From an uncultured Burkholderiales bacterium (GTDB taxonomy: Bacteria > Pseudomonadota > Gammaproteobacteria > Burkholderiales > Burkholderiaceae_E): a stretch of DNA of 38,201 nucleotides. The notes beneath the pieces were generated by a model that worked only from the letters and a program-made list of their open reading frames with translations, was not told the origin of the DNA and did not search any database. This document shows positions 15,440 to 23,765 of this stretch, one piece after another (position 1 is the first letter of the stretch; every line of letters starts with the position of its first letter). The DNA lies in NCBI GenBank assembly GCA_903903975.1, contig CAIVAS010000089.1, positions 1 to 38,201 on the forward strand. The letters run 5' to 3'. The translations under genes were made by a program, and so were the position numbers.

Positions 15440-16122
15440 TTCGCACCTCCACCCGACTGGTTGGCGGCGGCGCCGCCAAGACGGCCGTGTGCCGCCTCTT
15501 CGATGTCGGAGACACTCTCGATGGCGGCACGCCGGGCATCGTCATCGACATAAGTCGATTGTTCGAGCTGATCCTTGACCACATCGATTTCCTCGACGTC
15601 GTTCAGGCGCTCAGGCCACTTGCCGGTCTTCAGACACACCACGCAACGCACGACTTCGGCCACGCCCTGCAGCAGCACCAGCGCGCCGGCCAGCGGAATG
15701 ACCGACTTGAACCAGTAGAGCGGCGGGCCATCGGCGGTGATGCTCGAGTGCTCGCGGATCGCCCAGCTCGAGCCGGCGTAATCCCAGCCGGCATAGAGCA
15801 GCGCGATGATCCCGGGAAAGAAGAACAGGAAATACAGCGCCAGATCGAAGCCGGCCTGACGGCGCGGCGGCATCGAGCCGTAGAGAAAGTCGCCGCGCAC
15901 ATGGCCGTCCTGGGCCAGGGTATAGGCGCCGGTCAGCATGAAGAGCGAGCCGTACATCATCACGCTGAGCTCAAACCCCCATTGGCTCGGGCTGTTGAGT
16001 GCATAGCGACGAAACACCTCGATGCACACCAGTGCGGTGAGCGCGATCAGCAACCAGGCCGCGGCCTTGCCGACAGTCGTGCTGATCCGGTCGATCGCAA
16101 AAAGGAAGGATTGGATGGTCAT
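15436..16122 (-). CDS. dctQ: TRAP transporter small permease, DctQ-like
   Basis: The 228-residue protein has the four membrane helices of DctQ, including AAWLLIALTALVCIEVF near residue 19 and a conserved PSQWGFELSVMMYG block (about 40-53). The C-terminal 60 residues are soluble and acidic (VEEIDVVKDQLEQ), longer than in the shortest DctQ proteins. It partners DctM in the inner membrane. Start ATG 16122 has no strong ribosome site, but the gene is separated from dctP only by a 99-base gap with a hairpin. Its stop overlaps the dctM start as ATGA. Confidence 0.9.
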   Translation of the reverse strand: MTIQSFLFAIDRISTTVGKAAAWLLIALTALVCIEVFRRYALNSPSQWGFELSVMMYGSLFMLTGAYTLAQDGHVRGDFLYGSMPPRRQAGFDLALYFLFFFPGIIALLYAGWDYAGSSWAIREHSSITADGPPLYWFKSVIPLAGALVLLQGVAEVVRCVVCLKTGKWPERLNDVEEIDVVKDQLEQSTYVDDDARRAAIESVSDIEEAAHGRLGGAAANQSGGGAK

Positions 16123-16169
16123 CGAAAAATCCAGGCGGTGCGCCGCAGTGCGCCTGCCGCGTCAGATGA

Positions 16170-16196
16170 AACGGCCGGGCGCAGTGCCCGGCCGTT
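16170..16196 (-). terminator. intra-operon hairpin between dctP and dctQ
   Basis: A perfect 11-base stem, AACGGCCGGGC (16170-16180) and GCCCGGCCGTT (16186-16196), closes a 5-base loop in the gap after dctP. A short TTTCAT follows on the minus strand. It probably acts as a partial terminator or an mRNA 3' stabiliser, raising binding-protein output over permeases, a common arrangement in transporter operons. Confidence 0.7.
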
Positions 16197-16221
16197 GTGC
16201 CTCAAAAACAGCTGCTGCCGA

Positions 16222-17334
16222 TCAGCCTTTCTTGCCGAAATAGTGGTTGAAGGCCATGCGACGGTTGACGTTGGTGTCCATGTCCCAGCGCACGGTGCGC
16301 TCGGCAAACGAGCGCTGCGACGCGATGATCTGCTTGAAGAGCACGTTGTCCTCGGCCTTCTTGGTGACCACTTCGTCGTAGATCGACAGCTGCTTCTGCA
16401 GGATCGCGTCGGGCGTCTTGTAGAACTTCACACCCAGCTTCGACTGCATCTCGGAGTAGTCCTTCGAGTAGCGGTCGACCGCCTTCCAGGACATATCGGC
16501 CGAGGCCGCTTCAACCGCGTTGTCGATGATCGCCTTCATCTTGGGCGGCAGCGCATCGAGCTTGGTCTTGTTGAAGAGGATCTCGAACTGCTCGGCGTTC
16601 TGGTGGAAGCTTTGCAGCATGCAGACCTTCGAGACATCCGGAAAGCCCAGGATGCGATCGGAGGTGGCGTTGTTGAACTCGGCCGCATCGAGCAGACCCC
16701 GATCCATCGCCGGGATGATCTCGCCACCGGGCAGCGCATTGACCGCTGCGCCCAGTGCGGTGAACACATCGATCGAGATACCGACGGTGCGGTACTTCAG
16801 GCCCTTGATGTCCTCGGCCTTGGCGATCGGCTTCTTGAACCAGCCCAGCGGCTGCGTGGGCATCGGGCCATAGAGGTAGGAATAGACGTTGGCACCGACC
16901 GCCTCATAGGCCTTGGCCAGCAGTTCCTTGCCGCCGCCGTATTTGTGCCACGACAGCAGCATGTTCGCGTCCATGCCGAAGGCCGGGCCCGACCCCCACA
17001 GCGCCAGCGCATTGTTCTTGCCGTAGTGGTAGACCAGCACGCCATGGCCACCGTCGAGCGTGCCCTTGGAGACCGCATCGAGCAGGCCGAAGGCAGGCAC
17101 CACCGAACCGGCGGGCAGCACTTCGATCTTGAGTTCGCCGCCGGTCATGTCGTTGACCTTTCTGGCAAAGTCGTTGGCGTACTCGTGGAAGATGTCCTTG
17201 GCCGGCCAGGTACTCTGGAAACGCAGCGAGGTGGTCTGGGCCCTGACGATGGCGGGGAATCCCAGCGCGCCGGTGGCGGCAGTGGCCGAGGCGGTCGCGA
17301 TGAATTTTCGGCGGTTGCCGACGGTCGAACTCAT
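16222..17334 (-). CDS. dctP: TRAP transporter substrate-binding protein, DctP/TakP-like
   Basis: The 370-residue protein begins with a twin-arginine signal (NRRKFIATAS, Arg8-Arg9) and a hydrophobic stretch ending near RAQ at 31-33, so export to the periplasm is by Tat. The mature part shows DctP family features: LRFQSTWPAKDIFHEY, VLPAGSVVPAFGLLDAVSKGTLDGGHG and GPAFGMDAN. They most resemble, from memory, 2-oxoacid-binding TakP proteins, but the ligand cannot be set from this. AGGAGA lies seven bases before ATG 17334. An upstream in-frame extension to 17421 has no ribosome site and overlaps trkA. The gene is the first of the dctP-dctQ-dctM-cyclase operon and begins 49 bases after trkA ends. 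Confidence 0.92.
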   Translation of the reverse strand: MSSTVGNRRKFIATASATAATGALGFPAIVRAQTTSLRFQSTWPAKDIFHEYANDFARKVNDMTGGELKIEVLPAGSVVPAFGLLDAVSKGTLDGGHGVLVYHYGKNNALALWGSGPAFGMDANMLLSWHKYGGGKELLAKAYEAVGANVYSYLYGPMPTQPLGWFKKPIAKAEDIKGLKYRTVGISIDVFTALGAAVNALPGGEIIPAMDRGLLDAAEFNNATSDRILGFPDVSKVCMLQSFHQNAEQFEILFNKTKLDALPPKMKAIIDNAVEAASADMSWKAVDRYSKDYSEMQSKLGVKFYKTPDAILQKQLSIYDEVVTKKAEDNVLFKQIIASQRSFAERTVRWDMDTNVNRRMAFNHYFGKKG

Positions 17335-17383
17335 GGGGTGTCTCCTGACTGGTAATTGATTTTTTTGTAAAACGCTGCCCAGT

Positions 17384-18775
17384 CTAGAAGAAACCGACCG
17401 CAACCTGAAACAGTTTTTCAACCTTGGGGATCATTCGCTTGTTCGCCACAAACACAATCACATGGTCCTCGGATTCGATCACGGTGTCGTGATGAGCCAT
17501 CAGCACCTCTGATTTGCCGCCAGTGCGTGTCCGAACGATGGCACCGATGATGGTGCCCGGCGGCAGATCGAGCTGTTCGATGCGCCGACCGACGACCTTG
17601 CTCGATTTGCTGTCGCCATGCGCGATCGCCTCGAGCGCCTCGGCCGCACCCCGGCGCAGCGAATGCACCGCCGCGACGTCGCCGCGGCGAACATGGGTAA
17701 GCAGCTCGCCGATCGTGGCCTGCGCCGGCACGATCGCGATATCGATGCGCCCGCCTTCGACGACATCGGCATAGGCGCGCCGATTGACCAGCGCCAGAAC
17801 GCGCCTGGCGCCCATCTTCTTGGCCAGCAGCGAGGCCATGATGTTGTCCTCGTCGGAAGACGTGAGGGCGCAAAAAAGATCCATTTCGCCGACGCTCTCT
17901 TCTTCGAGCAGGTCCTCGTCGGTGGCATCGCCATGGAGCACCAGCGTGCCGCTGGGCAACTGGGAGGCGAGCAGCTCGCAGCGTTTGAGGTCGGGCTCGA
18001 TGATGCGCACATCGAGCCGCCCGGACAGCCGCTTGGCCAGGCGCAGGCCGATGCGCCCGCCGCCGGCCAGCATGACCCGGCGAACTGGCTTGTCCATCTT
18101 GCGCAGCTCGGTCATGACGGTGCGGATGTGCTCGCTCGCGGCCACGATGAAGACCTCGTCGCCCGGCTCGATCATGGTGTCGCCATCGGGATAGATCGTG
18201 CTCTCGCCGCGAAAGATCGCGACGATGCGCGAATCGACATTGGGGATGTGGGCCCGGATCTCGCGAATCGGGCGCTGCACGAGCAGCCCGCCGGCATAGG
18301 CCCGCATCGCGATCAGACAGACCCGCCCGCCGGCGAATTCGAGCACCTGCAGGGCCTCGGGAAACTCCACCAGCTTGACGATCGATTCGGTGACGGTGTG
18401 TTCGGGAACGATCAGGTGATCGACCGAAAAGGCGCCCTCCCCGACCAGCTCGGGATGATCCTGAAAATCGGGCGAGCGCACGCGGGCGATGCGGGTGGGC
18501 ACATTGAAGACCTGCGCAGCCAGATGGCAGGCCACCAGATTGGTTTCGTCGCTCGGCGTGGTCGCGATCACCATGTCGGCATCTTCGGTGCCGGCCTCGC
18601 GCAGCACCGAAGGCTGTGCGCCATTGCCGACCACGGTGCGCAGATCGAGTCGATCCTGGAGTTCGGCGAGCCGCGCCGCATCGGTATCGACAACCGTGAT
18701 GTCGTTCTGCTCGGACACCAGACTTTCGGCCACCGACGCGCCGACGCGACCCGCGCCGAGGATGACGATTCTCAA
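17384..18775 (-). CDS. trkA: Trk potassium uptake regulatory subunit
   Basis: The 463-residue protein is the cytoplasmic gating partner of TrkH. It has two RCK units, each with a nucleotide-binding Rossmann fold: GAGRVG at 7-12 and GGGRIG at 238-243. TrkA_C domains follow each, for instance around residues 150-210. Binding of NAD(H) or nucleotides to the ring controls K+ uptake. The start is TTG 18775, which gives the family-typical beginning with RIVILGAG; the open frame runs upstream into ntrX without homology. It lies 22 bases after ntrX. The trkH partner is 6.5 kb downstream, beyond the TRAP operon, which looks like an insertion into an older trkA-trkH pair. Confidence 0.95.
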   Translation of the reverse strand: MRIVILGAGRVGASVAESLVSEQNDITVVDTDAARLAELQDRLDLRTVVGNGAQPSVLREAGTEDADMVIATTPSDETNLVACHLAAQVFNVPTRIARVRSPDFQDHPELVGEGAFSVDHLIVPEHTVTESIVKLVEFPEALQVLEFAGGRVCLIAMRAYAGGLLVQRPIREIRAHIPNVDSRIVAIFRGESTIYPDGDTMIEPGDEVFIVAASEHIRTVMTELRKMDKPVRRVMLAGGGRIGLRLAKRLSGRLDVRIIEPDLKRCELLASQLPSGTLVLHGDATDEDLLEEESVGEMDLFCALTSSDEDNIMASLLAKKMGARRVLALVNRRAYADVVEGGRIDIAIVPAQATIGELLTHVRRGDVAAVHSLRRGAAEALEAIAHGDSKSSKVVGRRIEQLDLPPGTIIGAIVRTRTGGKSEVLMAHHDTVIESEDHVIVFVANKRMIPKVEKLFQVAVGFF

Positions 18776-18797
18776 GGTCGCAACAACTGAGAGCCAA

Positions 18798-19562
18798 TCA
18801 TTGAGACACCACGCTGCCCTTGCGGTAGGCACCCTTGGACAGGTCGATGCCGAGTTGCTTGAGCTTTCGGTAGAGGTGGGTGCGCTCGAGGCCGGTCTTT
18901 TCGGCGACCCGGGTCATGGAGCCATGCTCACGCGCCAGGTGATGTTCGAAGTAGGCGCGCTCGAAGGCATCGCGGGCTTCGCGCAGCGGCAGATCGAGCG
19001 CCAGCGAACGGCTTGCTGCCGACACCACGCCTGCCGAGGCCAGCGGCACATTCACGAACTGCGCAGGCTGCTGGGCCTGTTGGGCTGCCGACAGGCCGTT
19101 GCTGACCGGCAGCATCACGATGGCCGGCGAGGCGCCGATACCGGAAGACATCGGCGCAAAGATCGGCGAGGCTGGCTTGGGCAGCGGTGCCGGCGGTCGG
19201 CTTTTGGCCAGGCCCTGCTCGACCGCCTTGAGCAGCTTTTGCAGCGCGATCGGCTTTTCGAGGAAGTCGAGTGCGCCGATCCGGGTGGCCTCGACCGCGG
19301 TATCGATGGTGGCGTGACCGGACATCATGATGACCGGCATGGTCAGCTTGCCGCCGCTGGCCCACTCCTTGAGCAGCGTGACGCCATCGGTATCGGGCAT
19401 CCAGATGTCGAGCAGCACCAGATCGACCGGATTTCGCTCCCGGACGTCTCGCGCCTGCTGGGCGCTGTCGGCCAGCAGAACCGAATGCCCTTCATCCCCG
19501 AGAATCTCGGACAGCAACTCACGAATGCCGATTTCGTCATCGACGACGAGTATCTCTGCCAT
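18798..19562 (-). CDS. ntrX: NtrX-like response regulator without AAA+ domain
   Basis: The 254-residue protein has an N-terminal receiver domain (1-118) with the acidic pair DD at 8-9, phosphoacceptor Asp52 and Lys103. A Pro/Ala/Gln-rich linker of about 75 residues follows. A Fis-type helix-turn-helix (about 195-240) ends with MTRVAEKTGLERTHLYRKLKQLG. Full NtrX has a central sigma-54-activating AAA+ ATPase between these parts; here it is absent, so sigma-54 activation in the standard way is not expected. As I recall, Burkholderiales relatives such as PlrR of Bordetella are similar short forms in the same gene setting. AGGA lies four bases before ATG 19562, next to the ntrY stop. Signal input is probably from NtrY. 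Confidence 0.9.
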   Translation of the reverse strand: MAEILVVDDEIGIRELLSEILGDEGHSVLLADSAQQARDVRERNPVDLVLLDIWMPDTDGVTLLKEWASGGKLTMPVIMMSGHATIDTAVEATRIGALDFLEKPIALQKLLKAVEQGLAKSRPPAPLPKPASPIFAPMSSGIGASPAIVMLPVSNGLSAAQQAQQPAQFVNVPLASAGVVSAASRSLALDLPLREARDAFERAYFEHHLAREHGSMTRVAEKTGLERTHLYRKLKQLGIDLSKGAYRKGSVVSQ

Positions 19563-19568
19563 GGCGTC

Positions 19569-21893
19569 CTAGGTGTCAGTCGGTCGGTCCAGCGCGATGA
19601 CTGGCGACCCGGCTTCATCAAGTGTTGTGTGCACACCGCAATTGTCGTCGTTTTTTACCAACTTAGTAAATAGAAGACTCACGCTGGCCCCGAGCGTCCT
19701 GCCTTGCTCGTCGCTCAGGTTGGCCGCTTCGATGCGAGCGCCGTGCTCTTCGACAATCTTGCGCACGATTGCCAGACCGAGTCCGGTGCCCTTGGGCTTG
19801 GTGGTGACATAGGGCTCGAAGGCGCGCGACATCGTCCCCGACGGAAAACCCGGACCGTTGTCGCGCACGATCAGGCGCACGCCGGGCGCCGACCCGCCGG
19901 GTCGTACCGCCTCGGTGATCACGTCGACCCGACGCTCGGCAATGCGCTCGGTGGCCTCCAGGGCGTTCTTGATCAGATTGAGGATCAGGCGGCGCAGCTG
20001 CGACGCGTCGCCCATGATCAGCGACACATTGCTGTCGAGGTCGGCGCGCAACGGGCCGTTGGCATCTGGCGGGGCGTAGAGGGCCAGCACGTCCTGCACC
20101 AGCGCGTTGAGATCGAGCGGCGCCAGCTTTGCCGCCGGCAGCCGCGCGTAATCGCTGAATTCGTCGACCATCATGCTCAGCACGCCGACCTGATCGACGA
20201 TGGTCTTGGAGCTGCGGGTCAGCATCTCGGCATCGGCCGGCGGCAGCTTGCCGACCAGCTTGAACTGCAGGCGCTCGGCGGCAAGCCGGATCGGGGTCAG
20301 CGGATTCTTGATCTCGTGGGCCAGACGGCGCGCCACCTCGCTCCAGGCGACCGCCCGCTGCGCCGACACCACCTCGCTGACATCGTCGAAGACCATCAGC
20401 CAGCCGCGTTGCGGGCCGGGCAGCGGTGCGCCACGCACCAGCAGGGTCAGCGCCGGCGCGGCATCGGCGCCTTCGCGGACATCGCGGCGGATCACGAGCT
20501 GGCGCTGCCAGGCGCGCTGCGGGCCGGTATCGAGCTCGGCAAAAGCCTCGGTGATCGAGACGCCGGCATCGCCCAGCCGCGGCAGCTCGGTGATCGGCAG
20601 TCCGATCATGGCGGCGGCGTCTGACTCGAGGATGCGCTCGGCGCCGATGTTGGCGAGCGTGACATGCAGCCGGTCGTCGAGCACGATCACGCCGGCCGTC
20701 AGGTTGCCGAGCACGCTGGCAAGCTGGGAGTTGGCGCGCTCGAGTTCCTGCTGGTTGCGCTCGACCAGTGCGCGCGCCTCCTCGAGCTGGCGGGTCATGA
20801 GGTTGAAGGACTGGGTCAGCATGCCCAGCTCGTCGCGGCCGCTGTAGTCCTTGACCGGCCGGAAGTCGCCCTCGGCGACCGCCCGCGTGCCGGCCGCCAG
20901 CATTGCCAGCGGGCCGGTCATCCAGCCGGCCAGCAAGAACGACGCGGCAATCGCCGAAAAACCGGTCAGCATCAGGGTGACCGCCATGGTGATTCGAAAG
21001 ATCCGCTTCAGGCCGGTTCGCGCCAGCGACAGTTCCTGATAGTCGCGCCAGCCCTGCTGCACCGCTTCGGCATTGCCGGCGAGCGTGGGCGGCACCGCCT
21101 GCAGCAGCTGCAGCAGGCGCGGCTCGCCACCGAACTGACCGGCGACGGTAATCGACTCGATCACCCGCAGCTTCAGACCACGCGACTCGCTGCTGGCGTC
21201 GGTGGGCTCGACCGCGGCATAACTGCGCGAGGCGCGCGCCTGGCGCAGCGAGGCGGATGTCGGCAGATCGGGCACCAGTTGCGCAAAACCGCCGCCGCTG
21301 GCCAGCACGATGCGCCCGTTGCCGGCAACGATCAGGGCTTCCTGCGCGCCGGCCCGTTCACGCAGTCGATCGAGCATGGATGGCCATTGACCCGGTGGCT
21401 GCTCGGCGAGCTCAAGCGCCATCGAACGGGCCTTTGACTGCAGATCGGCCAGCAGCGCATCGAGCGAGGCGCGCCCGAGGGTCAGGCCCGATTCGAGCGC
21501 ACGCTCCATCGGCACGTCGTACCAGGACTCGACCGAGCGGCCCAGAAACTGCACCGCCACCACGAAGATCAGCAGCGACGGCAGCAGCGTCATGAGCGTG
21601 AAGGCCAGCGCCAGTCGGGCCATCAGCCGGGTGCCGAACACCCCCGCTCGCCAGCGCTGCCACAGGCGTCGCGCGAGCTCGGCCGACAGCACGAACAGCG
21701 CGACGCCGATCGCGACGTTGAGACCGAGAAGCAAACCGTAATGACGCTCGAGCAGGCGGTCGTTGCCGCTGGCCACCGCCAGCAACGCCAGCAGGACGGC
21801 TGCCAGCACCAGCGACACCAGCAGCGACAGCCGCAAGGTGCGGGTTACGGAGCGCTCTTCGGGGGCTCCTGCTTGATATTGAACCGCTTCCAT
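19569..21893 (-). CDS. ntrY: NtrY-like sensor histidine kinase
   Basis: The 774-residue protein has N-terminal membrane helices (about residues 20-120) and a further one near 300-325. The loop between them (about 120-300) is probably periplasmic. A HAMP region (325-380), a PAS-like domain (390-500), a HisKA domain with ARRLAHEIKNPL and phospho-acceptor His526, and an HATPase domain with N-box NLIKNALEA (639-647), DNGPGFP and GTGLGLAIVRK follow. This is the plan of NtrY, which senses nitrogen or redox state and phosphorylates NtrX. Start ATG 21893 overlaps the DUF4390 gene by 49 bases; a TTG about 20 codons later is an alternative. The stop lies six bases before ntrX. Confidence 0.93.
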   Translation of the reverse strand: MEAVQYQAGAPEERSVTRTLRLSLLVSLVLAAVLLALLAVASGNDRLLERHYGLLLGLNVAIGVALFVLSAELARRLWQRWRAGVFGTRLMARLALAFTLMTLLPSLLIFVVAVQFLGRSVESWYDVPMERALESGLTLGRASLDALLADLQSKARSMALELAEQPPGQWPSMLDRLRERAGAQEALIVAGNGRIVLASGGGFAQLVPDLPTSASLRQARASRSYAAVEPTDASSESRGLKLRVIESITVAGQFGGEPRLLQLLQAVPPTLAGNAEAVQQGWRDYQELSLARTGLKRIFRITMAVTLMLTGFSAIAASFLLAGWMTGPLAMLAAGTRAVAEGDFRPVKDYSGRDELGMLTQSFNLMTRQLEEARALVERNQQELERANSQLASVLGNLTAGVIVLDDRLHVTLANIGAERILESDAAAMIGLPITELPRLGDAGVSITEAFAELDTGPQRAWQRQLVIRRDVREGADAAPALTLLVRGAPLPGPQRGWLMVFDDVSEVVSAQRAVAWSEVARRLAHEIKNPLTPIRLAAERLQFKLVGKLPPADAEMLTRSSKTIVDQVGVLSMMVDEFSDYARLPAAKLAPLDLNALVQDVLALYAPPDANGPLRADLDSNVSLIMGDASQLRRLILNLIKNALEATERIAERRVDVITEAVRPGGSAPGVRLIVRDNGPGFPSGTMSRAFEPYVTTKPKGTGLGLAIVRKIVEEHGARIEAANLSDEQGRTLGASVSLLFTKLVKNDDNCGVHTTLDEAGSPVIALDRPTDT

Positions 21894-22429
21894 TCGGATT
21901 GAGGGTTCCAGTCCCGGCTGGTGATGGCGGTGATCTGAAAGGGTTTGGGCAGCTGATCGGTATCGAGCCTCAGCCTCAGCCAGCCTTCGTAGCTGACGCC
22001 CGGACGAACGCGCTCGCGCGGCATGACCCGCCAGCCCCGCAGATGCGACATCGCGTCAAGGGCCTCTGACAGGGTCGAAAAACTGCCCGACACGCCATTG
22101 AGCAGAACCCGATATTGCCGCGTGAGGGCGAAGTAGGAGAGCCGGTGCGTCTGGGTCGCGACTGCCGCCCGATCATCCCACCAATACCAGCGCGGCCGGC
22201 GCAATTCGAACTCGACCAGGAAATAGAGCGGCACGCCCCGGTTGACCGCATCTTCGAGCGCCGGACTGAGGGTGAGCGAAAAGTCGGAAGACAACAGCCA
22301 CGCCTCACCATCGGCAGAGGGCTCGAAGGCGACCTGCTCGACATCGATGGCGTCGGCGCTGTGAGCGGCAGGCAGAAAGGCCATCAGCGCCACATTCAAC
22401 AGCGCCCTGATGGCAGTGCGTCGCTTCAA
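21845..22429 (-). CDS. DUF4390 family exported protein
   Basis: The 194-residue product has an N-terminal signal peptide (KRRTAIRALLNVALMAFLPAAHSA) and fits DUF4390, a family usually found between rsmB and ntrY in Burkholderiales. The RPRWYWWDDR and LSYFALTRQYRVLLNG stretches are typical; no enzyme motif is seen. Its constant position suggests a periplasmic role connected with NtrY, but that is inference. The start is a TTG overlapping the rsmB stop as TTGA, so translation is likely coupled. The end overlaps ntrY by 49 bases. Confidence 0.85.
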   Translation of the reverse strand: MKRRTAIRALLNVALMAFLPAAHSADAIDVEQVAFEPSADGEAWLLSSDFSLTLSPALEDAVNRGVPLYFLVEFELRRPRWYWWDDRAAVATQTHRLSYFALTRQYRVLLNGVSGSFSTLSEALDAMSHLRGWRVMPRERVRPGVSYEGWLRLRLDTDQLPKPFQITAITSRDWNPQSEWKRFNIKQEPPKSAP

Positions 22430-23724
22430 GGGCGCTTTGTCAGAAGGGCAAAAAAGTAAGCGTCATGCTCGCGCATGGGATCCGAGCGGGGTAGGAGCTG
22501 TCCGATCGGTTCGGTATGTCCATCGGGCCAGGTCCAGTCAAGTGGCAGATGCGAGGCATCCGGCTGCGACTCGAGAAAGCGTTCGATGATCACCGCACCC
22601 TCATCAAGAAATACCGAGCAGGTGACATAGAGCAATTTACCACCTGGCCTGAGCAAGGGCCAAAGCGCCTGCAGCATCCTCCGCTGCCCGGCAGCCAGTG
22701 TGGCGATATCACCACGGCGACGCAGCCAGCGGACATCCGGATGTCGCCTGACAATGCCCGAGGCGCTGCAGGGTGCATCGAGCAGGATGCGATCGAAGGG
22801 GCGGCCATTCCACCAGGTGTCGGGGCGCAGCGCATCGGCTGCGCGCACCTCGACGGTTGCCGGACCGACCGGCTGGCCGGCGCGGGCGAGATTGCCTTCG
22901 ATGCGCCGGCAGCGGTTCGCATCGACATCGATCGCCAGCAGATCGACCCGCGCCAGTTCGAGGATGTGGCAGGACTTGCCGCCGGGCGCGGCGCAGGCAT
23001 CGAGCACCCGCTGGCCATCGGCCAGATCGAGCAGCCGCGCCGCCATCTGCGCACCAGCGTCCTGCACCGACACCTCGCCCTGCGCAAAACCGGGGATGGC
23101 CTCGACCGGCACCGCACGCTCGAGCGCCAGCGCCTGCGGCCCGACCACGCGGGTGGCGATGCCGGCTTGCGCGAGCCTGGCTGCACAGGCGGCGAGCTCA
23201 ATGCGCTGCAGATTGACCCGCAGCACCAGCGGCGCGTGTCGATTGCCGGCCTGCGCAATCGCCTGCCAGTCGTCGGGATAGTCCTGCGCGAGCCGATCGA
23301 GCCACCACTCGGGATGCTCGTAGCGCACGACCCGGTCATCGGCAATCTCGGCCAGCAGCGCGTCGCGCTCGCGCCCGAAGCGGCGCAGGGTGGCATTCAG
23401 AAAGCTCGCCGCACCCGCCGGCGAGCGCGACAGGGTGCGGGCGGCCGAGACCGCCTGGTCGACGATGACCGCAGCCGGACGGATCGGATCGAGCAGCTGG
23501 GCCAGCGCCACCCATTGCAGGGCAGCGATCGACGGCAACGGGTCACGGCCGTTCAAGCGGGAAGTGAGCGCACGCAAACGGCCGAGTGCGCGGACTGTCT
23601 GATAGGCCATGTCGCGCGCCGGCGCACGCGAGGCCGCTGGCAGCGACGCGGTGCGGGCATCGAGCGCGTCGGGCAGGCGATGGCCGGTCAGCAGATCGGC
23701 GACCGCCTGGGCCGCCGACAGCAT
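22426..23724 (-). CDS. rsmB: 16S rRNA (cytosine-967 C5)-methyltransferase
   Basis: The 432-residue protein joins an N-terminal NusB-like RNA-binding domain (about 1-140) with a C-terminal Rossmann methyltransferase. SAM-binding VLDACAAPGGKS lies near residue 240. Two Cys motifs are present: LLDAPCSASGIVRRHPD and LLYVTCSVF, the catalytic and product-release cysteines of the m5C methyltransferases. It methylates C967 of 16S rRNA. The start ATG 23724 lies 41 bases after htpX; no strong ribosome site is visible. Its stop overlaps the next gene as TTGA. Confidence 0.95.
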   Translation of the reverse strand: MLSAAQAVADLLTGHRLPDALDARTASLPAASRAPARDMAYQTVRALGRLRALTSRLNGRDPLPSIAALQWVALAQLLDPIRPAAVIVDQAVSAARTLSRSPAGAASFLNATLRRFGRERDALLAEIADDRVVRYEHPEWWLDRLAQDYPDDWQAIAQAGNRHAPLVLRVNLQRIELAACAARLAQAGIATRVVGPQALALERAVPVEAIPGFAQGEVSVQDAGAQMAARLLDLADGQRVLDACAAPGGKSCHILELARVDLLAIDVDANRCRRIEGNLARAGQPVGPATVEVRAADALRPDTWWNGRPFDRILLDAPCSASGIVRRHPDVRWLRRRGDIATLAAGQRRMLQALWPLLRPGGKLLYVTCSVFLDEGAVIIERFLESQPDASHLPLDWTWPDGHTEPIGQLLPRSDPMREHDAYFFALLTKRP

Positions 23725-23765
23725 CTCGCCCGACAGCGGCGCACGATCGGCGGCAGGGTTCGAGG

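Noticed and set aside
15487-17355. 622-codon plus-strand frame opposite dctQ and dctP
   Set aside because: Antisense shadow of two well-supported transporter genes.
17335-17421. 29-residue extension of DctP overlapping trkA
   Set aside because: It would bury the Tat signal inside the protein; AGGAGA precedes ATG 17334.
17618-18790. Long plus-strand frame opposite trkA
   Set aside because: His/Arg/Asp-rich antisense shadow with no domain, caused by high GC.
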